NCBI GenBank assembly: GCA_027038155.1
Contig: JALVXW010000055.1
Location: 1-16,049 of the forward strand
Length of the DNA: 16,049 bases
Direction: 5' to 3'
Origin: Sulfurovum sp.
Lineage (GTDB): Bacteria; Campylobacterota; Campylobacteria; Campylobacterales; Sulfurovaceae
Below the pieces are notes generated by a model, which saw only the letters and a list, made by a program, of their open reading frames with translations, was not told the origin of the DNA and ran no database searches. The number at the start of each line of letters is the position of its first letter. Position 1 is the stretch's first letter. The translations under genes were made by a program, and so were the position numbers. Positions 1 through 9,345 of the stretch are shown piece by piece.

Positions 1-30
1 CAAGTGCTAGAAGCAGTTAAAGAGAGATAC

Positions 31-3000
31 CTATTGAGCACTCTCAAACTTAATATCATCATTGTCAATCATACCTGTACCCACTGGGATAAGACGACCA
101 ATAACAACATTCTCTTTAAGATCTTCAAGTCTATCTACTGTGCCTGCTATAGATGCAGAAGTAAGAACTTTTGTTGTATCCTGGAATGATGCTGCTGAGA
201 TGATAGAGTCTGCACCAACTGCCGAACGGGTAATACCTACTAACATTGGTTCAGCAATCGCTGGCTCACCGCCAAGTTTAATCACAGATTCATTCTCTTC
301 CTGGAATTTACGACGAGAGATAATATCTCCTGCAATAAATTTGGAATCACCAGACTCCACTACTTTTACCTGTCTCATCATCTGTGACGTGACTATCTCA
401 ATGTGCTTATCTGAGATATTAACCCCTTGACGACGGTAAACCATCTGTACTTCAGATACGATATACTCGTACAATGCTTTCTCACCAAGAGCCGCAAGAA
501 TATCATGTGATGACACAACACCATCTGTCAATTTTTCACCTGCGTGCACATAGTCTCCTGTATGCACAAGTGCTACTTTGTTTTTGTCTATAAACTGCTC
601 TGTCACCTGACCATTATCACCAGATATAATAAGTCTCTCTTTTCCACGTAACGGCTTACCAAAACTTACCACCCCATCAATTTGTGCAATCATCGCAATA
701 TCTTTTGGACGTCTTGCCTCAAAGAGTTCAGAGACTCGCGGAAGACCTCCTGTAATATCTTGTGACTTAATCGCTGCTTTTGGTGTTTTTGCCAAAATAT
801 CTGCAATATTAACACTGTCACCATCATTTACAAAAAGACTTGATTTGGCATCAAGTTGATAACGAATAATTTCACCACTTTGTGTAGCAAGAATAATCGC
901 TGGTTTATATGCTGCAGGGATATACTCATTAAGCTCAAGTCTTGTATCACCTGTCACTTCATCAAACTGTTCAACTACCGTAACACCAGGGATAATATCT
1001 TCAAACTTAATAGTACCTTGTTGTTCAGCAATAATAGGCTCTGAATAGGGATCCCATTCAGCAATCACTACCTGAGTAGCAACCTCAGGTGCAGAGAGAA
1101 TAGCTCCTCTCTCCACAGAGGATTCGGCATCTACTTTTACCACGGAACCTCTTGAGATATAGTGTCTTGCCGCCTCTCTGTTATTCTCATCTACAATCAC
1201 CGCAAAGAGACCTTTTTCATCTACTTTGGTATGTGCATTAAACTTATTGGTCGCCTCCAGATAATCACCTTTAAGTAAGAAGAATTTTACAATACCTTTT
1301 GATTCTGATTTAACCTCTTGTGTTACTGGAGCACCATCTTCTACTTTGAGCTCCGAAGCAAATGGTATACGACTTGGTACCGACCACCCCTCATTGATAA
1401 CCTCAACAATAGAGTCTCCCTCTTTTACCTTGTCGCCATCTTGTAGCGGCAAGAAGAGTTTACCTTCAATTTTACCTGCGACACCTGCAAGTTCATTTGA
1501 CTTAGCAACATCAGATTTTCTAAGGTTATACTTTATTTCATCTTTTCCTTTAGCCACAACAGATACAATAATTTCATCATGTGACACAACAACAGAAACC
1601 GTACCATCGCCTACTGCTTTGATTTTAGGTTCTACCAAAAGTACACCAGCATTTCTTCTATTTGCAACAATAAGTTTGCCCTCTGTGTTCTTATAGACAT
1701 TTAAATTATAATATCTAACAAAACCCTCTTTTGCTGCAACAACAGAACGCTCCTCTTTGCCAGCAGTTGCAGTACCACCTGTATGGAAGGTACGAAGTGT
1801 CAACTGTGTTCCTGGCTCCCCAATAGACTGTGCAGCAATGACACCCACGGCTTCACCACGTTTCACTATTTTATTATCTGCCATGTTAAGTCCATAACAT
1901 TTTGCACAAATACCTTTAGATGCCTTACATGTAGACGGTGCCCTCATAACAACAGAACGCACACCTGCTTCCTGCACACGTGTCGCCGTCTCTTCATCAA
2001 TCATCGTACCTTCACTTACTAATACTTCAGAAGTAATAGGGTCAATAATATCTTCAGCCAATACTCTACCGTAGATTCTGTCTGAAAGTGGTTCAATCAT
2101 CTCATTCCCCACAACAATATCAGACACTTCAACACCTTCATGTGTGCCACAGTCTGCTATAGAAATTTTTACATTTTGGGCAACATCTATAAGTTTTCTT
2201 GTCAAGTAACCCGCATTGGCAGTTTTTAGCGCTGTATCAGCAAGACCTTTTCTTGCCCCATGTGTTGAAATAAAGTACTCAAGTACGTTTAGACCTTCAC
2301 GGAAATTTGAGGTAATCGGCGTCTCAATAATTGATCCATCAGATTTTGCCATTAGACCCCTCATTCCTGAAAGCTGTCTGATCTGTGCAGCACTTCCTCT
2401 TGCCCCTGAGTCAGCCATCATATGTACAGAGTTAAATCCATCTTTATCTTCTTTAATAAGAGACATAAGACTTCCTGCAATACTGTTATTTGCATCTGTC
2501 CATATATCAATAATTTTGTTATACCGCTCTTGGTCAGTCAAAAGTCCCGCACCAAATTGTCTTTGAATCTCTTTTACCTGTTCTTTAGCAGCGATAACAT
2601 TAGGCACCTTCTCATCTGGGATAATAATATCATCAATAGAGATAGAAACCCCTACTTTGGTTGCATATTTGAAACCCATATCTTTAAGATTGTCGAGGAA
2701 TCCAGCTGTTTTGGAAACACCGCCAATTTTATAAATATAATCAACCAATACACCAATATCTTTTTTCTTTAAGACTTTATTCCAATATTTTTCAGGTACA
2801 TAATCAGGAATAATTGATTTTAAGATCAACCTACCTGCAGTTGATTTTACAATTTTACCATTAATAACAGTTCTAATACGTGCATTCAAATCAAGTGCTT
2901 CTTGTTCAAAAGCAATCTCCACCTCCTCTACATTGGCAAAAAGTTTATTTTCACCTTTAACATCATTTTTCTCTAATGTTAGATAGTAAAGACCCAAAAT

Positions 3001-4560
3001 CATATCCTGAGAAGGCACCGCAATCGCTTTACCTGATGCTGGAAGAAGGATGTTCATAGATGCAAGCATCAATACTTTTGCTTCTGCAATCGCTTCATCT
3101 GAAAGGGGCACATGTACCGCCATCTGATCCCCATCAAAGTCAGCATTAAACGCAGAACATACCAATGGATGCAATTGAATTGCTTTACCCTCAATGAGTC
3201 TTGGGTGAAATGCCTGAATAGACAATTTATGAAGTGTTGGTGCACGGTTAAGTAGCACAGGATAGTTCTCAACTACCTCCTCTAAGCACTCCCATACTTC
3301 ATTCTCTTTTTTCTCAATCATCTTTTTGGCTTGCTTAAGCGTTGTTGCATACCCTTTCTCTTCAAGTTTTGCCATCAAGTGTGGCTTAAAGAGTTCAATC
3401 GCCATAATTTTTGGAAGACCACACTGATCCATTCGCAAATCTGGTCCCACAACAATTACAGAACGACCAGAGAAATCCACACGTTTCCCAAGAAGGTTTT
3501 GTCTAAAACGTCCCTGTTTACCTTTGATAACTTCAGAGAGTGATTTAAGTGGTCGTTTATTCGCACCTTTTACTGCATTTCCGCGTCTGCCATTATCAAA
3601 TAACGCATCCACTGCCTCTTGAAGCATACGTTTTTCGTTTCTTACAATAATCTCTGGTGCATCTAGCTCCACAAGACGTTTAAGACGTTGGTTACGGTTA
3701 ATTACTCTTCTATAGAGGTCATTCACATCCGAAACTGCAAACTTACCACCATCAAGACTTACAAGTGGACGTAAATCTGGCGGAAGTACTGGCAGTTGTG
3801 TCAACATCATCCACTCAGGTCTATTCCCTGAGTGAAGAAACGCTTCAATCACCTTTAGTCTCTTGACAATGGTTTTTCTTTTTGCTTCAGATTTTGTTGC
3901 TTCTATATCAAGTTTAAGCTGCGTAAACATCTCTACAAGATCAAGCTCTGCAAGAAGCTCTTGAACAATCTCTCCACCCATACGTGCATCAAGTCCTGTA
4001 TCCCCAAAACGTTGCACAATCTGCTGATACTGCTCTTCATTTAGTACATCATACTTAGCCAATGGATTTAAACCTTCATTGTCGTATGATGCCTCTCCTG
4101 GTGTTTTTACAATATATGCTTCGTAGTAGAGTACACGTTCAAGGTCTTTCATTTTTACACCAAGGAGTGTACCAATACGTGATGGCAATGAACTTACATA
4201 CCAAATATGTGCTACAGGTGCAATAAGGTCAATATGCCCCATTCTGTTTCTTCTTACTTTGGAGCTTGTTACTTCAACCCCACATTTCTCACAAACAACA
4301 CCTTTGTAACGCATTTTTTTATATTTGCCACACAGACACTCATAATCTCTGATAGGCCCAAATATTTTTGCACAAAAAAGTCCATCACGCTCTGGCTTAA
4401 GGGTTCTGTAATTAATGGTTTCTGGCTTTTTTACCTCTCCGTAACTCCAAGAGAGTACCTTGTCTGGGCTTGCAACTCTAAGTTGCAATGCAGCAATATC
4501 CATTGGTCTCTCTTCACTGTTAAGATCTACTGGTGTTAAATTCTCTAAAAACTTACTCAT
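31..4560 (-). CDS. rpoC: DNA-directed RNA polymerase subunit beta' (RpoC)
   Basis: Largest subunit of RNA polymerase, holding the catalytic magnesium. With the start at 4560 the protein has 1509 aa. The N-terminal zinc site is C75, C77, C90, C93; the catalytic loop NADFDGD is at 472-478, so the Mg ligands are D474, D476 and D478. The second zinc site is the CGT of SIADCGTHEG plus the STCKASKGICAKC cluster, and the bridge-helix/trigger-loop region includes IGEPGTQLTLRTFHTGG, ending near residue 929. Between that motif and DITGGLPRVSELFEARRPK (from 1268) lie about 338 residues, longer than the SI3-type insertion of E. coli. The longest frame begins with GTG at 4566, but the GGAGG at 4567-4571 abuts that codon; the ATG at 4560 has 6-nt spacing and gives MSKFLENLTP. 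It overlaps the end of rpoB by 8 nt, so translation is probably coupled. Only 30 nt follow its TAG stop, so the next gene and any terminator are outside. Confidence 0.98.
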   Translation of the reverse strand: MSKFLENLTPVDLNSEERPMDIAALQLRVASPDKVLSWSYGEVKKPETINYRTLKPERDGLFCAKIFGPIRDYECLCGKYKKMRYKGVVCEKCGVEVTSSKVRRNRMGHIDLIAPVAHIWYVSSLPSRIGTLLGVKMKDLERVLYYEAYIVKTPGEASYDNEGLNPLAKYDVLNEEQYQQIVQRFGDTGLDARMGGEIVQELLAELDLVEMFTQLKLDIEATKSEAKRKTIVKRLKVIEAFLHSGNRPEWMMLTQLPVLPPDLRPLVSLDGGKFAVSDVNDLYRRVINRNQRLKRLVELDAPEIIVRNEKRMLQEAVDALFDNGRRGNAVKGANKRPLKSLSEVIKGKQGRFRQNLLGKRVDFSGRSVIVVGPDLRMDQCGLPKIMAIELFKPHLMAKLEEKGYATTLKQAKKMIEKKENEVWECLEEVVENYPVLLNRAPTLHKLSIQAFHPRLIEGKAIQLHPLVCSAFNADFDGDQMAVHVPLSDEAIAEAKVLMLASMNILLPASGKAIAVPSQDMILGLYYLTLEKNDVKGENKLFANVEEVEIAFEQEALDLNARIRTVINGKIVKSTAGRLILKSIIPDYVPEKYWNKVLKKKDIGVLVDYIYKIGGVSKTAGFLDNLKDMGFKYATKVGVSISIDDIIIPDEKVPNVIAAKEQVKEIQRQFGAGLLTDQERYNKIIDIWTDANNSIAGSLMSLIKEDKDGFNSVHMMADSGARGSAAQIRQLSGMRGLMAKSDGSIIETPITSNFREGLNVLEYFISTHGARKGLADTALKTANAGYLTRKLIDVAQNVKISIADCGTHEGVEVSDIVVGNEMIEPLSDRIYGRVLAEDIIDPITSEVLVSEGTMIDEETATRVQEAGVRSVVMRAPSTCKASKGICAKCYGLNMADNKIVKRGEAVGVIAAQSIGEPGTQLTLRTFHTGGTATAGKEERSVVAAKEGFVRYYNLNVYKNTEGKLIVANRRNAGVLLVEPKIKAVGDGTVSVVVSHDEIIVSVVAKGKDEIKYNLRKSDVAKSNELAGVAGKIEGKLFLPLQDGDKVKEGDSIVEVINEGWSVPSRIPFASELKVEDGAPVTQEVKSESKGIVKFFLLKGDYLEATNKFNAHTKVDEKGLFAVIVDENNREAARHYISRGSVVKVDAESSVERGAILSAPEVATQVVIAEWDPYSEPIIAEQQGTIKFEDIIPGVTVVEQFDEVTGDTRLELNEYIPAAYKPAIILATQSGEIIRYQLDAKSSLFVNDGDSVNIADILAKTPKAAIKSQDITGGLPRVSELFEARRPKDIAMIAQIDGVVSFGKPLRGKERLIISGDNGQVTEQFIDKNKVALVHTGDYVHAGEKLTDGVVSSHDILAALGEKALYEYIVSEVQMVYRRQGVNISDKHIEIVTSQMMRQVKVVESGDSKFIAGDIISRRKFQEENESVIKLGGEPAIAEPMLVGITRSAVGADSIISAASFQDTTKVLTSASIAGTVDRLEDLKENVVIGRLIPVGTGMIDNDDIKFESAQ

Positions 4561-7500
4561 TTTCACCCTCCACTACTTTTTTGCTCTCATATAACTCTGT
4601 ATCCAACCCAAGGGCCTGAAGCTCTTTAGTCAATACAAACATTGTTTCAGGCACACCTGATTCTGGCACAGACTCACCTTTGGTGATAGCTCTGTATGCT
4701 CTTGCTCTACCATCTACATCATCAGACTTAATCGTCAACATCTCTTTAAGAATATGCGAAGCACCATAGGCTTCAAGTGCCCATACTTCCATCTCTCCAA
4801 ATCTCTGTCCACCAAAGAGAGCTTTACCGCCCACTGGTTGTTGCGTAACCAGAGAGTATGGACCAGTTGAACGTGCATGTGCTTTTTCATCCACCAAGTG
4901 GTGAAGTTTTAGCATATACATATAACCAACATTCACGCGCTCTATCATCTGCTCTCCAGTTTTACCATCAAAGAGCACCATTTTCCCATCGGAGTCAATT
5001 TTGGCAAGTTCAAACAATTTATCAAACTCAGCCTGATTCGCTCCTTCAAAGACAGGTGCTGCAAATTTTACACCTTTTGCCCAATCTCTACCGTAACGAA
5101 GAAGTTCCTCATCAGACATTGCATTAAGAATCTCTTTAGCATTCATAAGTTTCGCCACATCAGCTATCTCAATCATCTTCGCTCTAAGTTCTTGAATAAA
5201 ATTCTCTTGCTTTGTATCAAACATCTCTTGAATCTGCTCACCAAGTCTCTTACCTACAAGACCAAGGTGGACTTCAAGAATCTGTCCGATATTCATACGA
5301 GAAGGTACCCCTAGTGGATTAAGAATAATCTCTACGGCTCTTCCATCTTCCATATATGGCATATCAATTTCAGGGACGATGTTAGAAACAATACCTTTGT
5401 TCCCATGACGTCCTGCCATCTTATCCCCTACTTTTAATTTACGTTTAGTCGCAATATAAATCTTAACAAGTTTGGTTACCCCCGAAGGAAGAATATCATC
5501 TTTTTCAAGAACTGTTAACTTCTCTTCATGTTCTGTTTTCAGTCTTTTCTTTTGTTTTAAGAAATAATTTTTTAATGACTCATACTCACTTTGTACTTCA
5601 TCAGAGTAAGATTGTACCACACCACGAAGGGCAAATCTATTAATCTCTTTAATCGTATCTTCATCAATGGTTGAACCTGCTTTATATTCAGTCTCACCAA
5701 CCATCACATCTTTAACAAGTTCTTGAGATGCCAGATACTTTGCAATACGCAAAATCTCTTCTCTGTCTATCATCAAAAGCTGATCATGATGGTCTCCATC
5801 AAGTACAGCTTTTTCTTCTTCATAGGCCTGAATCGCACGGGCATCTTTTTCATAACCTTTTTTGGTAAAGACTTTAATATCAACAACCACACCTTCCATA
5901 GAAGCTGGACAATAGAGTGATTTATTTACCACATGCCCTGCTTTTTCACCAAAGATAGCACGCAAAAGTCTCTCTTCTGGTGTAGGCTTTATCTCACCTT
6001 TTGGAGAGACTTTACCTACTAAAATCATTCCAGGTTTCACATATGTACCAATCTGAACAATCCCAGACTCATCGAGGTGTAAAAGTTCATCTTCACGTAT
6101 ATTTGGGATATCTCTTGTAATCTCTTCTACCCCATGCTTTAACTCTCTGGCTTCTACCTCTTTTTCATAAGTATGTACTGAGGTAAATGTATCTTCACGT
6201 ATAATTTTTTCAGAGATAATAATCGCATCTTCATAGTTATATCCGTACCAAGGCATAAAGGCAACCATGATGTTCTTACCAATTGCAAGCTCACCTTGGT
6301 CCATGTTTGCACCATCTGCGATAATCTGCTGTGCCTCTACTTTATCTCCCAATTTTACAATGGGTGTTTGTGTAAAGGTTGTATTTTGGTTGGTTCTCAT
6401 ATTTTTTTCTAATGGGTAATGGTCAATAAATACACCTGTTTCATCCTCTCCCATCACATAAATATTTTTACCATCTACTTTTTCAACAGTTCCTGCTCTT
6501 CTTGCTTTTACACACTCCCAAGCATCACGACTTACAATGGCTTCCATGCCTGTACCCACTACAGGAGCATCTGTCTTAAGAAGTGGTACCGCTTGACGTT
6601 GCATGTTTGACCCCATTAGTGCACGGTTTGCATCATCATGCTCCAAGAACGGAATCAATGCCGCGGCAGAACCTGAAATCATTAGAGGAGAGATATCAAT
6701 CAAATCAACACGTTTAGCATCATTAAGTTCAATATTACCATTGAGTCTTGTCTCTATAAGATCCTCTTCTATTCGACCATCTTCTGTCAAAACTGTAGAA
6801 GCAGGAGCAATACATTTATCCTCCTCTTGCGTTGCCGTAATATAGACAATTTCATCCGTAACCTGACAATCTTTTACCACTTTATAAGGTGCTTCAATAA
6901 ACCCATGCTCATTTACTTTAGCATAGGTAGAGAGTGTATTAATAAGCCCAATATTTTGTCCCTCTGGTGTCTCAATCGGACAAATACGACCATAGTGAGT
7001 TGGGTGAACATCCCTTACCTCAAATCCAGCCCTCTCTTTGACTAGACCACCCTCTCCGAGTGCTGAAAGTCTTCTTTTATGTGTCACTTCAGAGAGTGGA
7101 TTTGTTTGATCCATAAACTGAGAGAGTTGTCCGCTTGAAAAGAACTCCAAAATAGTATTGGTAATCATTTTAGAGTTTACCAAATCATGTGGCATGAGCT
7201 CATCAAGTGTACCTGATACTGTAGTCATTTTATCACGAATTGCTTTTTGCATCTTCACCAATCCATTGTGAAGCTCATTACCAAGAAGCTCACCAATCGC
7301 TCTAATTCTTCTATTGCCTAAGTGATCTCTGTCATCAATATGCCCTTTACCATTTTTAACTTTGATAAGATACTTTACAACATTGATAAGATCTTCAGAA
7401 GTCAATATGGTAGCATACTCAGGGATATCAAGACCTAATTTATGATTCATTTTCATACGACCAACCTTAGTAAGGTCATATCTTTCTGGATCAAAGAACA

Positions 7501-8710
7501 GTTGTTTTAAAAATGCTTTTGCAGCCTCAGGAGTAACAGGCTCCCCTGGTCTCATGACTTTATAGATACGAATTGCTGAAAGTACATTTTCATCGTCTAT
7601 CTCTTCTGTTTGTTTCAATAATCGCAAGGATTCATTATCTGCCATAAATGCATTAATAATAGAACGGTCTGCACCCTCTGCAAGGTCATCAATAATCTCA
7701 ATCTTATCAATACCCTGCTCAATCATCTTTTTGAGTTTTGCTTCATCTAAGGGTGTGACTGTATCATACAATACTTCTCCACTCTCCTGATCAATCACTG
7801 GTGAAGCCAAATGTCTTTCCATAAGAACATCAAGAGGATATTCAATCCACTCTAGCCCCTCTTCAACTAATTTTTGTGCTTTTTTCTTTGTGAGTCTTTT
7901 TCCTGCATTGACTACTGTTTTTCCATGAATATCTTTTACATCATACTCCGCTCTACCGGAAAAATCATTTGCATCAAATTTCGTTAAGAACCTATTCTCT
8001 TTAATTGTAATCTCTTTTGTTGTGTAAAAAAGTTTTACAATATCATCTTTAGAGTAATCTAGTGCTCTAAAAAGAATAGTCACAGGTATTTTTCTTCTTT
8101 TATTGATGCGGGCATAAAGGATATCTTTTGCATCATACTCAAAATAGAGCCATGATCCACGATCTGGGATAATTTGTGCAGAGTAGAGCATACCTGCACC
8201 CACGGTTGTTCCCTCTTCTTCTTTAAAAATAACACCTGGAGATCTGTGCAACTGGTTTACAATCACTCTCTCCACACCATTGACCACAAAGGATGTTCTC
8301 TCTGTCATCAGTGGGATATCACGCACGAAGACTGCTTGCTCTTTAATCTCTTTAGGATCCAGTTTCTCTCCTGTTTTTTCATCTCTATTCCAAATAGTCA
8401 AAGAGATATTCATTTTAAGTGATACAGAATAGGTTAAGCCTCTTTCCATACATTCACGTACCGTATACTTAGGTTTAATAATTTCAGAATTTTTATAACT
8501 TAATGTAATTCTATTTTGTTGATCATGGATAGGAAATGCTGATCTAAAGACTTTTTCCAAAGTAGAATTTTTTCTATCTTTCATCCCTAACATTAAAAAG
8601 TTTTCATAACTTTTTTGTTGAAGTTGAAGCAGGTTTGGAATCTCTATTTTTCTTGGTGTTTTCGAAAAATCAACACGAAGTCTGTTACCAGAATGCAAAG
8701 AATTTAACAT
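4553..8710 (-). CDS. rpoB: DNA-directed RNA polymerase subunit beta (RpoB)
   Basis: Second-largest RNA polymerase subunit, 1385 aa (E. coli about 1342). The rifampicin-pocket segment QLSQFMDQTNPLSEVTHKRR is present with D534, H544 and S549 matching E. coli D516, H526 and S531, so the classical resistance positions look wild type. YEDA at 826-829 (E827, D828) lies near the active centre, and GRHGNKG around K1105 carries the conserved lysine matching K1073. The C-terminus includes GGKALFGGQRFGEMEVWALE and ends in an acidic tail. The ATG at 8710 has AAGGA 5 nt upstream. The gene follows rplL after a 197-nt structured gap with no strong promoter of its own that I can see, and its last 8 nt (ATGAGTAA) contain the rpoC start. 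RpoB and RpoC are separate polypeptides here, unlike the fused gene of Helicobacter and Wolinella. Confidence 0.98.
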   Translation of the reverse strand: MLNSLHSGNRLRVDFSKTPRKIEIPNLLQLQQKSYENFLMLGMKDRKNSTLEKVFRSAFPIHDQQNRITLSYKNSEIIKPKYTVRECMERGLTYSVSLKMNISLTIWNRDEKTGEKLDPKEIKEQAVFVRDIPLMTERTSFVVNGVERVIVNQLHRSPGVIFKEEEGTTVGAGMLYSAQIIPDRGSWLYFEYDAKDILYARINKRRKIPVTILFRALDYSKDDIVKLFYTTKEITIKENRFLTKFDANDFSGRAEYDVKDIHGKTVVNAGKRLTKKKAQKLVEEGLEWIEYPLDVLMERHLASPVIDQESGEVLYDTVTPLDEAKLKKMIEQGIDKIEIIDDLAEGADRSIINAFMADNESLRLLKQTEEIDDENVLSAIRIYKVMRPGEPVTPEAAKAFLKQLFFDPERYDLTKVGRMKMNHKLGLDIPEYATILTSEDLINVVKYLIKVKNGKGHIDDRDHLGNRRIRAIGELLGNELHNGLVKMQKAIRDKMTTVSGTLDELMPHDLVNSKMITNTILEFFSSGQLSQFMDQTNPLSEVTHKRRLSALGEGGLVKERAGFEVRDVHPTHYGRICPIETPEGQNIGLINTLSTYAKVNEHGFIEAPYKVVKDCQVTDEIVYITATQEEDKCIAPASTVLTEDGRIEEDLIETRLNGNIELNDAKRVDLIDISPLMISGSAAALIPFLEHDDANRALMGSNMQRQAVPLLKTDAPVVGTGMEAIVSRDAWECVKARRAGTVEKVDGKNIYVMGEDETGVFIDHYPLEKNMRTNQNTTFTQTPIVKLGDKVEAQQIIADGANMDQGELAIGKNIMVAFMPWYGYNYEDAIIISEKIIREDTFTSVHTYEKEVEARELKHGVEEITRDIPNIREDELLHLDESGIVQIGTYVKPGMILVGKVSPKGEIKPTPEERLLRAIFGEKAGHVVNKSLYCPASMEGVVVDIKVFTKKGYEKDARAIQAYEEEKAVLDGDHHDQLLMIDREEILRIAKYLASQELVKDVMVGETEYKAGSTIDEDTIKEINRFALRGVVQSYSDEVQSEYESLKNYFLKQKKRLKTEHEEKLTVLEKDDILPSGVTKLVKIYIATKRKLKVGDKMAGRHGNKGIVSNIVPEIDMPYMEDGRAVEIILNPLGVPSRMNIGQILEVHLGLVGKRLGEQIQEMFDTKQENFIQELRAKMIEIADVAKLMNAKEILNAMSDEELLRYGRDWAKGVKFAAPVFEGANQAEFDKLFELAKIDSDGKMVLFDGKTGEQMIERVNVGYMYMLKLHHLVDEKAHARSTGPYSLVTQQPVGGKALFGGQRFGEMEVWALEAYGASHILKEMLTIKSDDVDGRARAYRAITKGESVPESGVPETMFVLTKELQALGLDTELYESKKVVEGENE
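4567..4571 (-). promoter_or_regulatory. rpoC Shine-Dalgarno site that decides the start
   Basis: GGAGG lies 6 nt before the ATG at 4560 and directly against the GTG at 4566. The spacing rules out the GTG and makes rpoC start at 4560. The site lies inside the last codons of rpoB, which fits translational coupling of the two subunits. Confidence 0.8.
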
Positions 8711-8768
8711 ATTTGTCCTTGTAGTGGTGTTAGTAGTTGTCTATAATTAGCTAATTAATATCGTTAAG

Positions 8769-8797
8769 TAGTCTTCTTATACACATAAGAAAAACTA
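8769..8797 (-). repeat. Hairpin in the rpoB leader
   Basis: Inverted repeat with a 7-bp stem (TTCTTAT/ATAAGAA), a 4-nt loop and an additional 4-bp outer helix (TAGT/ACTA) separated by a small internal loop. In RNA it would lie about 60 nt before the rpoB start. There is no U-tract after it, so it is not an obvious terminator; processing or transcript stabilisation is more likely. Confidence 0.5.
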
Positions 8798-8821
8798 TCT
8801 AGATACACAAAGAAACTATTA

Positions 8822-8897
8822 GAGGAGGGTATGAAATGTCTCCGAATAGCTTTTAACTATATCTGTAGGGTTGAGACCAGGCACTATACCCAGCCTC
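8822..8897 (-). promoter_or_regulatory. Nested RNA fold between rplL and rpoB (candidate attenuator or RNase III site)
   Basis: The transcript can fold as a long nested stem. The outer helix is GAGG/CCTC (8897-8894 with 8825-8822), then after a small internal loop GGGTAT/ATACCC (8891-8886 with 8832-8827). The middle helix is GTCTC/GAGAC (8877-8873 with 8842-8838). The apical hairpin spans 8860-8846 with six pairs, one G-U, and an AAA loop. No U-run follows, so a simple intrinsic terminator is unlikely. In E. coli the same gap holds an attenuator and an RNase III cut site; that this fold does the same is inference. Confidence 0.5.
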
Positions 8898-8917
8898 AAT
8901 AAGTCCTTGGACTTATT
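8898..8917 (-). repeat. Hairpin across the rplL stop codon
   Basis: Near-perfect inverted repeat AATAAGTCC/GGACTTATT (9 bp, or 8 bp with a 4-nt loop) that includes the rplL TAA at 8915-8913. It stands directly before the larger nested fold. It lacks a following U-tract, so it is more likely a processing or 3'-end protection element of the rplL message than a terminator. Confidence 0.5.
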
Positions 8918-9287
8918 TAAGCTCACATTTAGCGCCAGCTTCTTCAATTTGTTTTTTGAACTCTTCAGCCTCTTCTTTAGAACAAGCTTCTTTAAGTACT
9001 GATGGTGTCTCTTCAACTGCAGCTTTTGCCTCTTTAAGACCAAGACCAGTAATTGCTCTTACGACTTTAATTGCATTGATTTTTTTAGCTCCTGCATCAG
9101 TAAGCACTACGTCAAACTCTGTTTGCTCTTCAGCTGCTGCACCAGCACCAGCATCGCCACCAGCAGCTACCACTGTAGCTTGTGCAGATACGCCAAATTT
9201 TTCTTCAAATTCTTTTACAAGCTCAGAAAGCTCAAGTACTGACATGTTTGAGATAAACTCTAATACATCTTCTTTAGTTGTTGCCAT
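8913..9287 (-). CDS. rplL: Large ribosomal subunit protein bL12 (L7/L12)
   Basis: Acidic stalk protein of the 50S subunit that binds L10 in several copies and recruits translation GTPases. At 124 aa it has the usual length. The N-terminal dimerisation and L10-binding domain (about residues 1-35) is followed by a flexible Ala/Gly-rich hinge (about 38-56, AAGGDAGAGAAAEE) and the C-terminal factor-binding domain with the signature KKINAIKVVRAITGLGLKEAK. The ATG at 9287 has AAGGA 7 nt upstream. The 81-nt gap to rplJ contains two hairpins and a promoter-like sequence, which fits the need for several copies of this protein per L10. A hairpin covers its stop codon. Confidence 0.98.
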   Translation of the reverse strand: MATTKEDVLEFISNMSVLELSELVKEFEEKFGVSAQATVVAAGGDAGAGAAAEEQTEFDVVLTDAGAKKINAIKVVRAITGLGLKEAKAAVEETPSVLKEACSKEEAEEFKKQIEEAGAKCELK

Positions 9288-9309
9288 AATATATTCCTTA
9301 AAAATTACT

Positions 9310-9339
9310 ATTATAATTCATTGAAAACATAGTTTTCAA
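9310..9339 (-). promoter_or_regulatory. Candidate internal promoter for rplL
   Basis: TTGAAA at 9339-9334 (5 of 6 matches to TTGACA), an 18-nt spacer, then a perfect TATAAT at 9315-9310. Predicted transcription start is near 9303, giving a leader of about 16 nt that still contains the AAGGA site. It could boost L7/L12 over L10. The -35 box lies inside a hairpin sequence, which does not affect double-stranded promoter recognition. Confidence 0.5.
9321..9339 (-). repeat. Hairpin between rplJ and rplL (second)
   Basis: Perfect 8-bp inverted repeat TTGAAAAC/GTTTTCAA with a 3-nt loop. It is AT-rich and has only a short U content after it. It overlaps the -35 box of the candidate rplL promoter, so it could be a by-product of that sequence or an RNA element. 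Confidence 0.45.
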
Positions 9340-9345
9340 ATTTAA

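Noticed and set aside
62..430. Plus-strand open frames opposite rpoC and rpoB (this one and many similar)
   Set aside because: They lie antisense to clearly conserved coding sequence, lack SD sites and show low-complexity or biased composition typical of shadow frames.
4561..4566. GTG start of rpoC giving two extra residues
   Set aside because: GGAGG directly abuts this GTG, leaving no spacing; the ATG at 4560 has the ideal 6 nt and gives the usual N-terminus.
8744..8757. 14-bp perfect palindrome TAATTAGCTAATTA before rpoB
   Set aside because: It is made almost only of A and T, where such palindromes arise easily, and I see no second copy that would suggest an operator.
8819..9043. A 74-aa open frame on the minus strand
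   Set aside because: It is an out-of-frame reading of rplL that runs into the structured rplL-rpoB gap; it has no SD site and no family resemblance.
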